Assembly: GCF_001651865.1 (NCBI RefSeq)
Contig: NZ_LPUX01000062.1
Location: 124,001-188,000 of the forward strand
Reading direction: 5' to 3'
DNA length: 64,000 bases
Source of the DNA: Sinorhizobium glycinis
GTDB taxonomy: Bacteria; Pseudomonadota; Alphaproteobacteria; Rhizobiales; Rhizobiaceae
The position numbers were made by a program, and so were the translations under genes. Below the pieces are notes generated by a model, which ran no database searches, had not been told where the DNA came from, and saw only the letters and a program-made list of their open reading frames with translations. Each line of letters opens with the position of its first letter. The stretch's first letter is position 1. Of this stretch, positions 1 to 7,839 are shown one piece after another.

Positions 1-668
1 GCGAGAAACTCAGACAGCATCAGCGCCGCCATCGAGATAACGATCGAAATGAGAGCGAGGCGCATGGCGCCCGCGTCGCCGCCGGGAACCTGGGTGAAGC
101 TGTAGATCGCCGCCGAAAGCGTCTGCGTTTCGCCCGGGATGTTGGAGACGAAGGTGATCGTCGCGCCGAACTCGCCCATCGCCTTGGCGAAGGAAAGGAT
201 CATGCCGGCGACGATTCCGGGCAGAATCAGCGGTAGGGTCACGGTCAGGAACACCCAGGCAGGACTTGCTCCGAGCGTCGCGGCGGCATCCTCGAGCTTG
301 CGGTCGACCGCTTCGATCGACAGCCGGATGCTGCGGACCATCAGCGGAAAGCCCATCACGGCGCAGGCGAGTGCCGCGCCCGTCCAGCGAAAGGAAAAGA
401 CAAGCCCGAAGTTCTCGGCGAGAAAAGCGCCGATTGGCCCGCGCCGCCCAAACAGGATGAGCAGCACGAAGCCGGTAACCACCGGTGGCAGGATAAGCGG
501 CATGTGGACGAGGCCGTTCAGGATCGACCTGCCCCAGAAGCGACCGCGTGCCAATGCCATGGCGGCGAGAAGTGCAACCGGCAGGCTCGAAAGCATCGCG
601 ACAGTCGCCACCCGCAGGCTCAACCGAACGGCCGTCCACTCCGCGTCGCTGAGCGCCATCCAGTCCAA
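1..668 (-). CDS. modB: Molybdate ABC transporter permease ModB (3' end beyond the window)
   Basis: Inner-membrane permease of the ModABC molybdate importer. The reverse-strand translation begins MALSDAEWTAVRLSLRV and contains the hallmark stretches LPLILPPVVTGFVLLILFGRRG, GFPLMVRSIRL and the ABC-coupling EAA loop region followed by FGATITFVSNIPGETQT, which is almost invariant in ModB. The reading frame runs off the left edge, so the last residues are missing. The ATG at 659 has no ribosome binding site at a good distance. The TTG at 668, three codons earlier, has GGGAG seven bases upstream and is my preferred start. It lies 82 bases after modA on the same strand, consistent with a modAB(C) operon. 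Family assignment is very secure; the start codon is not. Confidence 0.93.
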   Translation of the reverse strand, partial: MDWMALSDAEWTAVRLSLRVATVAMLSSLPVALLAAMALARGRFWGRSILNGLVHMPLILPPVVTGFVLLILFGRRGPIGAFLAENFGLVFSFRWTGAALACAVMGFPLMVRSIRLSIEAVDRKLEDAAATLGASPAWVFLTVTLPLILPGIVAGMILSFAKAMGEFGATITFVSNIPGETQTLSAAIYSFTQVPGGDAGAMRLALISIVISMAALMLSEFL

Positions 669-750
669 GTTCTTGCTCCCGCATTTACAGCGTCGCTCGG
701 ACTAAGCGAACGACGCGAACACGTTGTGCCCGCTCGACGGCCGGCGGCGC

Positions 751-1551
751 CTATTCGAGGGCGATGAAGCCTTGTGCCTCGAAAAGCGCCGCGGCCTTGG
801 GCGACTTGACGAATTCGAGATAGGCGGTCGCGTCCGGGTTCTTGCTGTCTGTGATGATCGCGATCGGGTAGATGATCGGCGGATGGCTGTCCTCGGGGAA
901 GGTCCCGACCACCTTCACGCCCGGATCGGCGGCCGCGTCGGTCCGGTAGACGATGCCATAAGGTGCTTCGCCGCGCGAAACGAGAAGCAGGGCGGCGCGT
1001 ACGCTTTCGGCGCCTGCGACCTTCTCGGCGACCGTCGCCCATATGCCGAGTTTCTCGAGTGCCGCCTTGCCGTATTTGCCGGCGGGAACGGAGTCGACAG
1101 CACCCATCGCCAGGCGCCCGTCGCCGATGAGGCTGGCGAGGTCCAGGCCCGGCTTGACCTCGACAGGACCGGCATCCGCCTTGGCGGAAACGAGGACGAT
1201 GCGGTTGCCGAGCAGGTTGGAGCGGGTGCCGGCCTTGATCAGCTTCTTGTCGGCAAGGTGGTCCATCCAGGCGAGATCGGCCGAGATGAAAATATCGGCC
1301 GGGGCGCCTTGTTCGATCTGCTTTGCAAGCGCCGAGCTGGCGGCGTAGGAGGCGGTCGTCTCCTTGCCGGTTTCCTCTTTCCAGTTGGCGTTGATCGCGT
1401 CGAGCGCGTTTTTCAGGCTTGCCGCAGCGAATACCGTTACCTTTTCCGCGGCTTTAGCCGGCGCGAAAGCCATGCCAGCCAAAGCCACGCCGAGCGCCAG
1501 CGTCAGGCCCGAAAGCCCTAAACGCTTCAGCCACTCCCTCCGTCCTTTCAT
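751..1551 (-). CDS. modA: Molybdate-binding periplasmic protein ModA
   Basis: Periplasmic solute-binding protein that delivers molybdate to ModB; 266 aa with the start chosen here. The N-terminus (MKGRREWLKRLGLSGLTLAL, then a hydrophobic run ending AFAPAKAAE) is a signal peptide. The mature part shows ModA signatures: VTVFAAASLKNAL, a TGKE segment, ADIFISAD, and NPDATAYLEFV near the C-terminus. The start at 1551 has GGAGG eight bases upstream; an open frame continues 36 codons further but runs through the putative ModE operator, so the longer form is unlikely. It is followed by modB after 82 bases. Regulation by ModE/molybdate is inferred from the palindrome at 1573-1596. Confidence 0.95.
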   Translation of the reverse strand: MKGRREWLKRLGLSGLTLALGVALAGMAFAPAKAAEKVTVFAAASLKNALDAINANWKEETGKETTASYAASSALAKQIEQGAPADIFISADLAWMDHLADKKLIKAGTRSNLLGNRIVLVSAKADAGPVEVKPGLDLASLIGDGRLAMGAVDSVPAGKYGKAALEKLGIWATVAEKVAGAESVRAALLLVSRGEAPYGIVYRTDAAADPGVKVVGTFPEDSHPPIIYPIAIITDSKNPDATAYLEFVKSPKAAALFEAQGFIALE

Positions 1552-1572
1552 CACGCCTGCCTCCATCTCTCT

Positions 1573-1596
1573 CGTGATATCTTTCAGAATATAACG
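1573..1596 (-). promoter_or_regulatory. Putative ModE operator upstream of modA
   Basis: On the coding strand of modA this reads CGTTATAT, eight bases, then ATATCACG. The two halves are inverted repeats with one mismatch. The left half is identical to the CGTTATAT half-site of ModE operators. It lies 21 bases upstream of the modA start, a location where a bound repressor would block transcription. A ModE gene is not in this window. Confidence 0.7.
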
Positions 1597-1754
1597 GTTC
1601 CTTGTCTTGGTTAGCGCTATATCCAAAGAAATACAATGCTCTGCAAGAGGGGTAATCAAAGCGGTGAATGAAAGCGGCAGACCCGGCGCGGGTGCTTGCG
1701 ACGATCGCGCAAGGGTCTAAATTTCCGGAGCGGAACGAAGCGAGGTAAATATCC

Positions 1755-2480
1755 ATGGATGCGACGATCAGGCTGGAGGAAAGCTGGAAGACCGTTCTGA
1801 CGCCGGAGTTCCGTCATGCCTACATGGCCGATCTCAAGCGCTTTCTCCGGGACGAGAAGCATCAGGGCAGGCAGATCTTTCCGAAAGGCAGCGAGTATTT
1901 CCGGGCGCTCGATCTGACGCCGCTCGACAAGGTCCGGGTCGTGATCCTCGGCCAGGATCCCTATCACGGCGACGGCCAGGCGCACGGGCTTTGCTTCAGC
2001 GTGCAGCCGGGCGTGCGCACGCCGCCGTCGCTTGTCAACATCTACAAGGAACTTCGCGACGACCTCGGCATTCCGCCGGCCCGGCACGGCTTCCTCGAAA
2101 GCTGGGCTCGCCAGGGGGTGCTGCTCCTGAACAGCGTGCTGACGGTCGAACGGGGCCGGGCGGCCTCGCATCAGGGCAAGGGCTGGGAACGCTTTACTGA
2201 TGCGGTTATCCGCGTCGTCAACGAACAGCCGCAGCCGGTCGTCTTCATGCTCTGGGGCTCCTATGCGCAGAAGAAGGCGGCCTTCGTCGACCGTTCCCGG
2301 CATCTGGTTCTGACCGCGCCGCATCCGTCGCCGCTCTCGGCGCATTCCGGCTTCCTCGGCTGCAAGCATTTCTCGAAAGCCAATGCCTTCCTGCAGTCGA
2401 CCGGGCTCGATCCGATCGATTGGCGGCTGCCGGACGATCCGCCTCTCGCCGTCGACCGGCAGGCCGCGGCGCCCTGCTGA
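1755..2480 (+). CDS. ung: Uracil-DNA glycosylase, family 1
   Basis: Base-excision repair enzyme that removes uracil from DNA. The 241 aa length is normal for family 1. The water-activating motif GQDPYHG is at residues 66-72, [10 protein letters not shown] follows in the middle, and the DNA-intercalation loop [11 protein letters not shown] is close to residue 195. All catalytic elements are present. The ATG at 1755 has GAGG nine bases upstream. The gene is divergent from modA and stands alone; cobF starts 189 bases downstream behind a RIME-like repeat. Confidence 0.98.
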   Translation: MDATIRLEESWKTVLTPEFRHAYMADLKRFLRDEKHQGRQIFPKGSEYFRALDLTPLDKVRVVILGQDPYHGDGQAHGLCFSVQPGVRTPPSLVNIYKELRDDLGIPPARHGFLESWARQGVLLLNSVLTVERGRAASHQGKGWERFTDAVIRVVNEQPQPVVFMLWGSYAQKKAAFVDRSRHLVLTAPHPSPLSAHSGFLGCKHFSKANAFLQSTGLDPIDWRLPDDPPLAVDRQAAAPC

Positions 2481-2550
2481 CGCCGTCGTCGCGCCTCCTG
2501 TCGTCATTGGACCTTGCGCCGCCGGTCCCGATTCGCCAAAGACTGGCGTC

Positions 2551-2650
2551 TAATGCGCGTCGCACTCAAACATGCGACGCGCTTTAGGGATTTGTTTTGT
2601 GCATGTCGGTGCCCCAAAACCGCTGCACACTTTTGGGCGACATGCACTGC
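2551..2650. repeat. RIME-like intergenic mosaic repeat (two palindromes)
   Basis: Two consecutive dyads fill the gap between ung and cobF. The first is GCGCGTCGCA (2555-2564) paired with TGCGACGCGC (2573-2582), a perfect 10-bp stem. The second is GCATGTCG (2601-2608) paired with CGACATGC (2638-2645), enclosing CCCAAAA and TTTTGGG, which also pair. The architecture matches the Rhizobium-specific intergenic mosaic elements known from Sinorhizobium and relatives. A related palindrome lies at 62741-62785. Confidence 0.8.
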
Positions 2651-2669
2651 GCGTAGCGGGAGAGACGGC

Positions 2670-3440
2670 ATGCGACATATCCTCGTCATCGGTATCGGAG
2701 CGGGCAACCCCGAACACATCACGGTTCAGGCGATCAATGCGCTGAACCGGGCCGACGTGCTGTTCATCCCGACCAAGGGAGCAAAGAAGACAGAGCTTGC
2801 CGAGGTGCGCCGGGATATCTGTAGCCGCTACGTGAGGAGCAGCGACAGCCGGACCGTCGAATTTGCCGTGCCGGTCCGCCGCACCGAGGGGCGCAGCTAC
2901 GTTGAAAGCGTCGATGACTGGCATGCCGGCATTTCCGAGACTTACGAGGCGATGCTCGAGGACGAGCTTGCGGAGGGAAAGACCGGCGCCTTCCTGGTCT
3001 GGGGCGATCCGATGCTCTACGACAGCACGATCCGCATCGTCGAAAGGGTTCGCGCACGGGGCCGCGTAGCGTTCGACTTCGAGGTGATCCCCGGCATCAC
3101 CAGCCTCCAGGCTCTCTGCGCCAGCCATCGCATCCCGCTCAACCTCGTCGGCAAGCCCGTGGAGATCACCACCGGCCGCCGGCTTGCCGAGAACTTTCCG
3201 CACAACAGCGAGACCTCGGTCGTGATGCTCGACGGTGAGCAGGCCTTCCAGAAGATCGACGATCCGGAGGCGGAAATCTATTGGGGCGCCTATCTCGGCA
3301 CGCCGGACGAGATCGTCATCTCCGGGCGCCTCGCCGACGTAAGGGAAGAAATCCTGAGGGCGAGGGCCGAGGCGCGCGAGCGGATGGGCTGGATCATGGA
3401 CATCTATCTTCTGCGCAAGGGCGCGGATTTCGACGAGTAA
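2670..3440 (+). CDS. cobF: Precorrin-6A synthase (deacetylating) CobF
   Basis: SAM-dependent methyltransferase of the aerobic cobalamin pathway that methylates C-1 of precorrin-5 with loss of the acetyl group, giving precorrin-6A. 256 aa. The N-terminus MRHILVIGIGAGNPEHITVQ is the typical tetrapyrrole-methylase start, followed by VLFIPTKGAKK and the SAM-site loop GAFLVWGDPMLYDSTIRI. The start at 2670 has GGAG seven bases upstream; the open frame extends 52 codons further upstream but only through the repeat. It is separated from cobG by a 128-base gap holding a dyad. The presence of CobF and CobG marks the oxygen-dependent route. Confidence 0.96.
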   Translation: MRHILVIGIGAGNPEHITVQAINALNRADVLFIPTKGAKKTELAEVRRDICSRYVRSSDSRTVEFAVPVRRTEGRSYVESVDDWHAGISETYEAMLEDELAEGKTGAFLVWGDPMLYDSTIRIVERVRARGRVAFDFEVIPGITSLQALCASHRIPLNLVGKPVEITTGRRLAENFPHNSETSVVMLDGEQAFQKIDDPEAEIYWGAYLGTPDEIVISGRLADVREEILRARAEARERMGWIMDIYLLRKGADFDE

Positions 3441-3500
3441 GCGCACAAATCCGCAGGCGACGACTTGGCCAGGCTTTGATCTCTCTCAAGGAAGGCGGCT

Positions 3501-3519
3501 GTGATATAGGCTCTATCAC
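3501..3519. promoter_or_regulatory. Perfect dyad between cobF and cobG (candidate operator)
   Basis: GTGATA at 3501-3506 and TATCAC at 3514-3519 form a perfect 6-bp inverted repeat around a 7-base spacer, 50 bases before the cobG start. It is not a Crp/Fnr site (spacing is wrong) and no B12-box sequence accompanies it. A regulator-binding site or small hairpin are both possible. Confidence 0.35.
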
Positions 3520-3568
3520 GGATACCAAGTGTGAGGCCGCAAATGCTGCCCAAGGAAAATGGAAGTCG

Positions 3569-4933
3569 ATGACGAGCTGCGCTGCGCCTAAGCCTCAGAA
3601 GGAGACCGGCACATCGATGCGCCGCGGCACCTGTCCGTCGCTCGCAGCGCCGATGCAGACGGGAGACGGTCTGCTCGTGCGGCTGCGTCCGGCGGCCGAT
3701 GGTTTGACGCCCGCCGAGCTGAGAGCGCTGGCCGAAGCGGCCGCCGCCGTCGGCAATGGCATCATCGAGGTGACCGCCCGGGGGAACCTTCAGATCCGCG
3801 GCCTGACTGCATCCAGCGTTCCGGCCCTTGCAGCCGCGATCGGAGAGGCGGGAATTGCCGTTGCCGAGGGGGTCGCTATCGAAACACCGCCGCTTGCCGG
3901 AGTTGATCCCAGCGAAATCGCCGACCCTCGGCCCTTGGCCACGGCCTTGCGCGCCGCGATTGCCGATCGGCGTCCGGCGCTGACGCTCGCGCCGAAACTG
4001 TCGATCGTTATTGATGGGCGTGGCCGCTTTCACCTGCGGGATGTTGCGGCCGACCTGCGTGTTGAAGCGTTGAACAGCGAGGATGGTCTACGCTGGCTGT
4101 TGTCGCTCGGCGGCACGGCGCGTCCGGAACGGCCCGTTGTGCTGCTGGAGACGGAACGGGTTGTCCCCGCGGTGATGGAACTTCTCGCGGAACTCGATGC
4201 CCTAGGCGCGGCCGCGCGCGGCCGCGACCTCGATGCGGATCGCATCCGGCAGCGCTTGTCGGCCGATCGCGATGCGCTGCCGACGGCCGGCGGGGGCTCG
4301 CCCTTCTTGCCGGCGGGCATTCACGATTTCGGCGATGGGCGCATCGTGCTCGGTATCGCTCTTGCTTTTGCACAGACCGACAGTGCCGATCTCATTGCCT
4401 TTCTGCACCGCGCCGAGGAACTTGGCGCGACGGAAATTCGCTTGGCGCCGCGCCATGGCATCCTTGTCCTCGGCCTGTCGAGCGCGGCGGCCGCTATCGC
4501 GCAGCGGCTCGCACTTTCCCAAGGCTTCCTGGTCGCCCCCGACGATCCGCGCAATCATATCGCGACCTGCGCCGGCCTTGCCTGCGCATCGGCGCTGATG
4601 GACACCAAGGCGGCGGCCAGATCATTGGTCGAAGTCGGCGCCGACCTCCTCGACGGCTCGCTCGCAGTCCATCTCTCGGGCTGCGCCAAGGGATGCGCCA
4701 GGCCCAGCGCTTCTCCCCTGACGCTTGTCGGTGCGCCATCAGGATATGCGCTTGTCGTAAATGGCACTGCTTCCGTCGCGCCGAGCGCCTACAGGGAGGA
4801 ACACGGAATAAGAAACGCGCTGGCCGGCCTCAACGCGCTGGTGCGGGAGAACAAAGACGCTGGCGAATCGGCGCGCGCCTGTCTTACACGGCTCGGGACC
4901 GCGCGCATCGTCGCCGCGTTTGAACAGGGATAG
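3569..4933 (+). CDS. cobG: Precorrin-3B synthase CobG (monooxygenase)
   Basis: Iron-sulfur monooxygenase that uses O2 to convert precorrin-3A to precorrin-3B, the step that prepares ring contraction in the aerobic pathway. The protein is 454 aa with the start at 3569 (MTSCAAPKPQKETGTSMRRG), matching the family length. The frame is open upstream into cobF, but that part has no homologous character. It is built like nitrite/sulfite reductases, with two half-repeats and cluster-binding cysteines in TCAGLACASA (about residue 334) and SGCAKGCARP (about residue 370). cobH follows after 2 bases. Confidence 0.95.
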   Translation: MTSCAAPKPQKETGTSMRRGTCPSLAAPMQTGDGLLVRLRPAADGLTPAELRALAEAAAAVGNGIIEVTARGNLQIRGLTASSVPALAAAIGEAGIAVAEGVAIETPPLAGVDPSEIADPRPLATALRAAIADRRPALTLAPKLSIVIDGRGRFHLRDVAADLRVEALNSEDGLRWLLSLGGTARPERPVVLLETERVVPAVMELLAELDALGAAARGRDLDADRIRQRLSADRDALPTAGGGSPFLPAGIHDFGDGRIVLGIALAFAQTDSADLIAFLHRAEELGATEIRLAPRHGILVLGLSSAAAAIAQRLALSQGFLVAPDDPRNHIATCAGLACASALMDTKAAARSLVEVGADLLDGSLAVHLSGCAKGCARPSASPLTLVGAPSGYALVVNGTASVAPSAYREEHGIRNALAGLNALVRENKDAGESARACLTRLGTARIVAAFEQG

Positions 4934-4935
4934 AC

Positions 4936-5568
4936 ATGCCTGACTACGATTATATCCGCGATGGCAACGCCATCTACGAGCGTTCCTTCGCGATCATCCG
5001 GACGGAAGCCGACCTTTCGGGCTTCTCGGAGGAAGAGGCCGATCTTGCGGTGCGCATGGTGCATGCCTGCGGTTCCGTGGAGGCGGCGCGTCAGTTCGTG
5101 TTCTCCCCCGATTTCGTCTCTGCCGCACGCAATGCTCTGAAAAGCGGTGCCCCGATCTTCTGCGATGCGGAAATGGTCGCCCATGGCGTCACCCGGGCGC
5201 GGTTGCCGGCCGGCAACGAGGTGATCTGCACGCTTCGCGATCCGCGCACGGCGGAGATCGCGGCCGAGATCGGCAATACGCGCTCGGCGGCGGCATTGAA
5301 GCTTTGGGGCAAGCGAATGGCCGGCTCGGTCGTTGCGATCGGCAATGCGCCGACGGCGCTCTTCTTTCTTCTCGAAATGCTGCGCGACGGCGCGCCGAAG
5401 CCGGCGGCGATCCTTGGCATGGCCGTCGGCTTCGTCGGCGCGGCGGAATCGAAGGATGCGCTCGCCGAGAATTCCTATGGGGTGCCCTTTGCCATCGTCC
5501 GGGGCCGGCTTGGCGGCAGCGCCATGACGGCGGCGGCGTTGAACTCGCTCGCGAGGCCTGGCCTGTGA
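4936..5568 (+). CDS. cobH: Precorrin-8X methylmutase CobH
   Basis: Catalyses the 1,5-shift of the methyl group from C-11 to C-12, turning precorrin-8X into hydrogenobyrinate. 210 aa, the usual length. The catalytic histidine established for the Pseudomonas denitrificans enzyme (His43) is present as H43 in VRMVHACGS. Other family landmarks are AMADVSMV-like DAEMVAHGV, GNAPTALF and GMAVGFVGAAESK. It starts 2 bases after cobG and its stop overlaps the GTG start of cobI, so translation is probably coupled. Confidence 0.97.
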   Translation: MPDYDYIRDGNAIYERSFAIIRTEADLSGFSEEEADLAVRMVHACGSVEAARQFVFSPDFVSAARNALKSGAPIFCDAEMVAHGVTRARLPAGNEVICTLRDPRTAEIAAEIGNTRSAAALKLWGKRMAGSVVAIGNAPTALFFLLEMLRDGAPKPAAILGMAVGFVGAAESKDALAENSYGVPFAIVRGRLGGSAMTAAALNSLARPGL

Positions 5569-6314
5569 GCGGGCGGGGCAGGCTGATCGGCGTCGGGACC
5601 GGCCCCGGCGACCCGGAGCTTTTGACCGTGAAGGCGGTCAGGGCGCTCGGCGAGGCGGATGTCGTCGCCTATTTCGCCAAGGCGGGGCGCAACGGCAACG
5701 GCCGCGCCGTCGTCGAAGGTATTCTCAGGCAGGATCTGGTGGAACTGCCGCTCTACTATCCGGTGACCACCGAGATCGACAAGGACGACGAAGCCTATAA
5801 ACGGCAGATCACCGACTTCTACGATGCCTCCGCAGAAGCCGTGGCCTTGCATCTCAAGGCGGGGCGCACGGTTGCCGTATTGAGCGAGGGTGACCCGCTC
5901 TTCTACGGCTCTTACATGCACCTGCATGTGCGGCTCGCGGGCCGGTTTCCGGTCGAGGTCATTCCCGGTATTACGGCGATGTCCGGCTGCTGGTCGGCTG
6001 CCGGCCTGCCGCTGGTGCAAGGGGACGACGTGCTTTCGGTGCTTCCCGGCACGATGGGCGAGGGCGAGCTACAGCGCCGCCTCGCCGATACCGAAGCCGC
6101 CGTTATCATGAAAGTCGGCCGCAACCTGCCGAAGATCCGCCGTGCGCTCGCGGCAGCAGGCAGGCTGGATGCTGCCGTCTATGTCGAACGCGGCACGATG
6201 AAGAACGCGGCGATGGTACCGCTTGGCGAGAAGCCGGACGACGACGCCCCCTATTTCTCGCTCGTCCTTGTTCCCGGCTGGAAGGACAGGCCCGGCCCGA
6301 AGGACAGAGCATGA
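5565..6314 (+). CDS. cobI: Precorrin-2 C20-methyltransferase CobI
   Basis: SAM-dependent methylation of precorrin-2 at C-20 to give precorrin-3A. The GTG at 5565 overlaps the cobH stop (GTGA) and gives a 249-aa protein beginning MSGRGRLIGVGTGPGDPELL, the standard N-terminus; longer upstream reading is just antisense to cobH sense information. LSEGDPLFYGSYMHL and VIPGITAMSGCWSAAGLPL are the SAM-binding loops of the tetrapyrrole methylase fold. It overlaps cobJ by ATGA at 6311-6314. Confidence 0.96.
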   Translation: MSGRGRLIGVGTGPGDPELLTVKAVRALGEADVVAYFAKAGRNGNGRAVVEGILRQDLVELPLYYPVTTEIDKDDEAYKRQITDFYDASAEAVALHLKAGRTVAVLSEGDPLFYGSYMHLHVRLAGRFPVEVIPGITAMSGCWSAAGLPLVQGDDVLSVLPGTMGEGELQRRLADTEAAVIMKVGRNLPKIRRALAAAGRLDAAVYVERGTMKNAAMVPLGEKPDDDAPYFSLVLVPGWKDRPGPKDRA

Positions 6315-7075
6315 CCGGAAAACTCTTCATCGTCGGCACCGGCCCCGGCAATCCAGCGCAGATGACGCCGGAGGCACAGGATGCGATCGCGGTTGCGAGC
6401 GAATTCTTCGGTTATGGTCCCTATCTCGACCGCCTGCACCTGAGGGCCGATCAACGGCGCATCGCCTCCGACAACCGCGAGGAACTGGACCGGGCGAGAG
6501 CCGCGCTGATGCGCGCGAGCGCCGGCGTCGATGTCTGCGTGGTCTCCGGCGGCGACCCGGGCATCTTTGCGATGGCAGCAGCCGTCTGCGAGGCGATCGA
6601 CAAGGGTCCGGAGGAATGGCGCCTAGTCGATCTTGTGATCACGCCCGGCGTCACGGCCATGCTCGCGGTGGCGGCGCGCATCGGCGCGCCGCTCGGCCAC
6701 GATTTTTGCGCCATGTCGCTCTCGGATAACCTGAAGCCGTGGGACGTGATCACCAGGCGGCTACGGCTGGCTGCGCAAGCGGGGCTGGTCATCGCCCTTT
6801 ACAACCCGATCAGCAAGGCGCGGCCGTGGCAGCTCGGGAAGGCCTTTGAGGTCCTGCGCGACGTCCTGCCGGGCGGCGTGCCGGTGATCTTCGGCCGGGC
6901 GGCCGGGCGACCGGACGAGCGCATCGCGGTCATGCCGCTCGGCGAAGCCGATCCGGACCGCGCCGATATGGCGACCTGCGTGATCATCGGTTCGCCGGAG
7001 ACGCGCATCGTTGCCCGCGACGGCAAGCCGGATCTCGTCTACACGCCGCGGTCCTTTACCGGGGAAAGCCATTGA
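6311..7075 (+). CDS. cobJ: Precorrin-3B C17-methyltransferase CobJ
   Basis: Methylates C-17 of precorrin-3B and drives ring contraction to precorrin-4. 254 aa. MTGKLFIVGTGPGNPAQMTPE is the conserved N-terminus, CVVSGGDPGIFAMAAAV the SAM loop, and VIALYNPISKARPWQL the later family motif. The start overlaps the cobI stop by four bases. The last 37 bases overlap the 3' end of the antisense gene cobK. Confidence 0.96.
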   Translation: MTGKLFIVGTGPGNPAQMTPEAQDAIAVASEFFGYGPYLDRLHLRADQRRIASDNREELDRARAALMRASAGVDVCVVSGGDPGIFAMAAAVCEAIDKGPEEWRLVDLVITPGVTAMLAVAARIGAPLGHDFCAMSLSDNLKPWDVITRRLRLAAQAGLVIALYNPISKARPWQLGKAFEVLRDVLPGGVPVIFGRAAGRPDERIAVMPLGEADPDRADMATCVIIGSPETRIVARDGKPDLVYTPRSFTGESH

Positions 7076-7839
7076 TGGATGCGTTCGAGCGCCTCATCGC
7101 AGTTGCTGACCGACGGCACGTCGACGGGCTTGTGGCGCTCGACCATCACCACATCGAGGCCGAGCTTCCGGGCCGCGGCGATCTTGCCGTAGGTAGCAGT
7201 GCCGCCGCTGTTCTTGGCAACGATGACATCGATATGATGTTCTCCGAGGAGCGTCGCCTCGTCTGCCTCGGCGAACGGGCCGTGCGCCAGGATCGCGGTG
7301 GCATCGGGAAGGTTCAGCGGCGGCGTCACGGGGTCGACGCTGCGGACGATGTAGCTGTGCTGCGGCGCCTTCTCGAAGTGGAAGGCCTCCTGTCGGCCGA
7401 TGGCCAGGAAGACGCGGCGCGGCGCCGCGCCAAGGGCGGAGACCGCCTCGGCCACGCTTGCGACGCGCGTCCAGCGGTCGCCCGGCCGGGCGTCCCAGGC
7501 GGGCCGTCGCAGGGCGAAGAGCGGCGTTCCCGTTGCAGCCGCGGCGGCTGCCGCGTTGTGGGAAATACGCGCGGCGAAGGGATGCGTCGCATCGACGAGC
7601 AGGGAAACCTTCTCGAGTTCCAGGAAAACGGCCAGCCCTTCGGCACCCCCGAAGCCGCCGGCGCGGGTCGGCAATGGCTGCGGCCGCGGATCGGCGGTGC
7701 GGCCGGCCAGCGAGATCGCCGCATCGTAGCGCCCATCGGCCGCGAGGCTTCCGGCAAGCTGCCGCGCCTCCGTCGTGCCGCCGAGGATCAGGATGCGAGG
7801 TCTGCCCGTGGCTGACTTGTCGAACGGCGTCTCGGCCAT
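7039..7839 (-). CDS. cobK: Precorrin-6A reductase CobK, antisense within the cob cluster
   Basis: NADPH-dependent reductase converting precorrin-6A to precorrin-6B (dihydro form). 266 aa from the ATG at 7839, which has GGGAG five bases upstream. Landmarks are RILILGGTTEARQLAGSLA at the N-terminus, DATHPFAARISHNAA, a GRQEAFHF segment and IDVIVAKNSGGTATYGKIAAAR near the end. It is transcribed against all other cob genes here. Its 5' end overlaps the start of cobL by 32 bases (divergent) and its 3' end overlaps cobJ by 37 bases (convergent). The protein itself appears intact. Confidence 0.96.
   Translation of the reverse strand: MAETPFDKSATGRPRILILGGTTEARQLAGSLAADGRYDAAISLAGRTADPRPQPLPTRAGGFGGAEGLAVFLELEKVSLLVDATHPFAARISHNAAAAAAATGTPLFALRRPAWDARPGDRWTRVASVAEAVSALGAAPRRVFLAIGRQEAFHFEKAPQHSYIVRSVDPVTPPLNLPDATAILAHGPFAEADEATLLGEHHIDVIVAKNSGGTATYGKIAAARKLGLDVVMVERHKPVDVPSVSNCDEALERIHQWLSPVKDRGV

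Noticed and set aside
1552-1659. Upstream extension of modA to 302 codons
   Set aside because: It would translate through the ModE palindrome and lacks a ribosome binding site; the ATG at 1551 has one and starts a signal peptide.
2481-2669. Cobalamin riboswitch before cobF
   Set aside because: No B12-box sequence or characteristic spacing; the space is filled by RIME-like palindromes.
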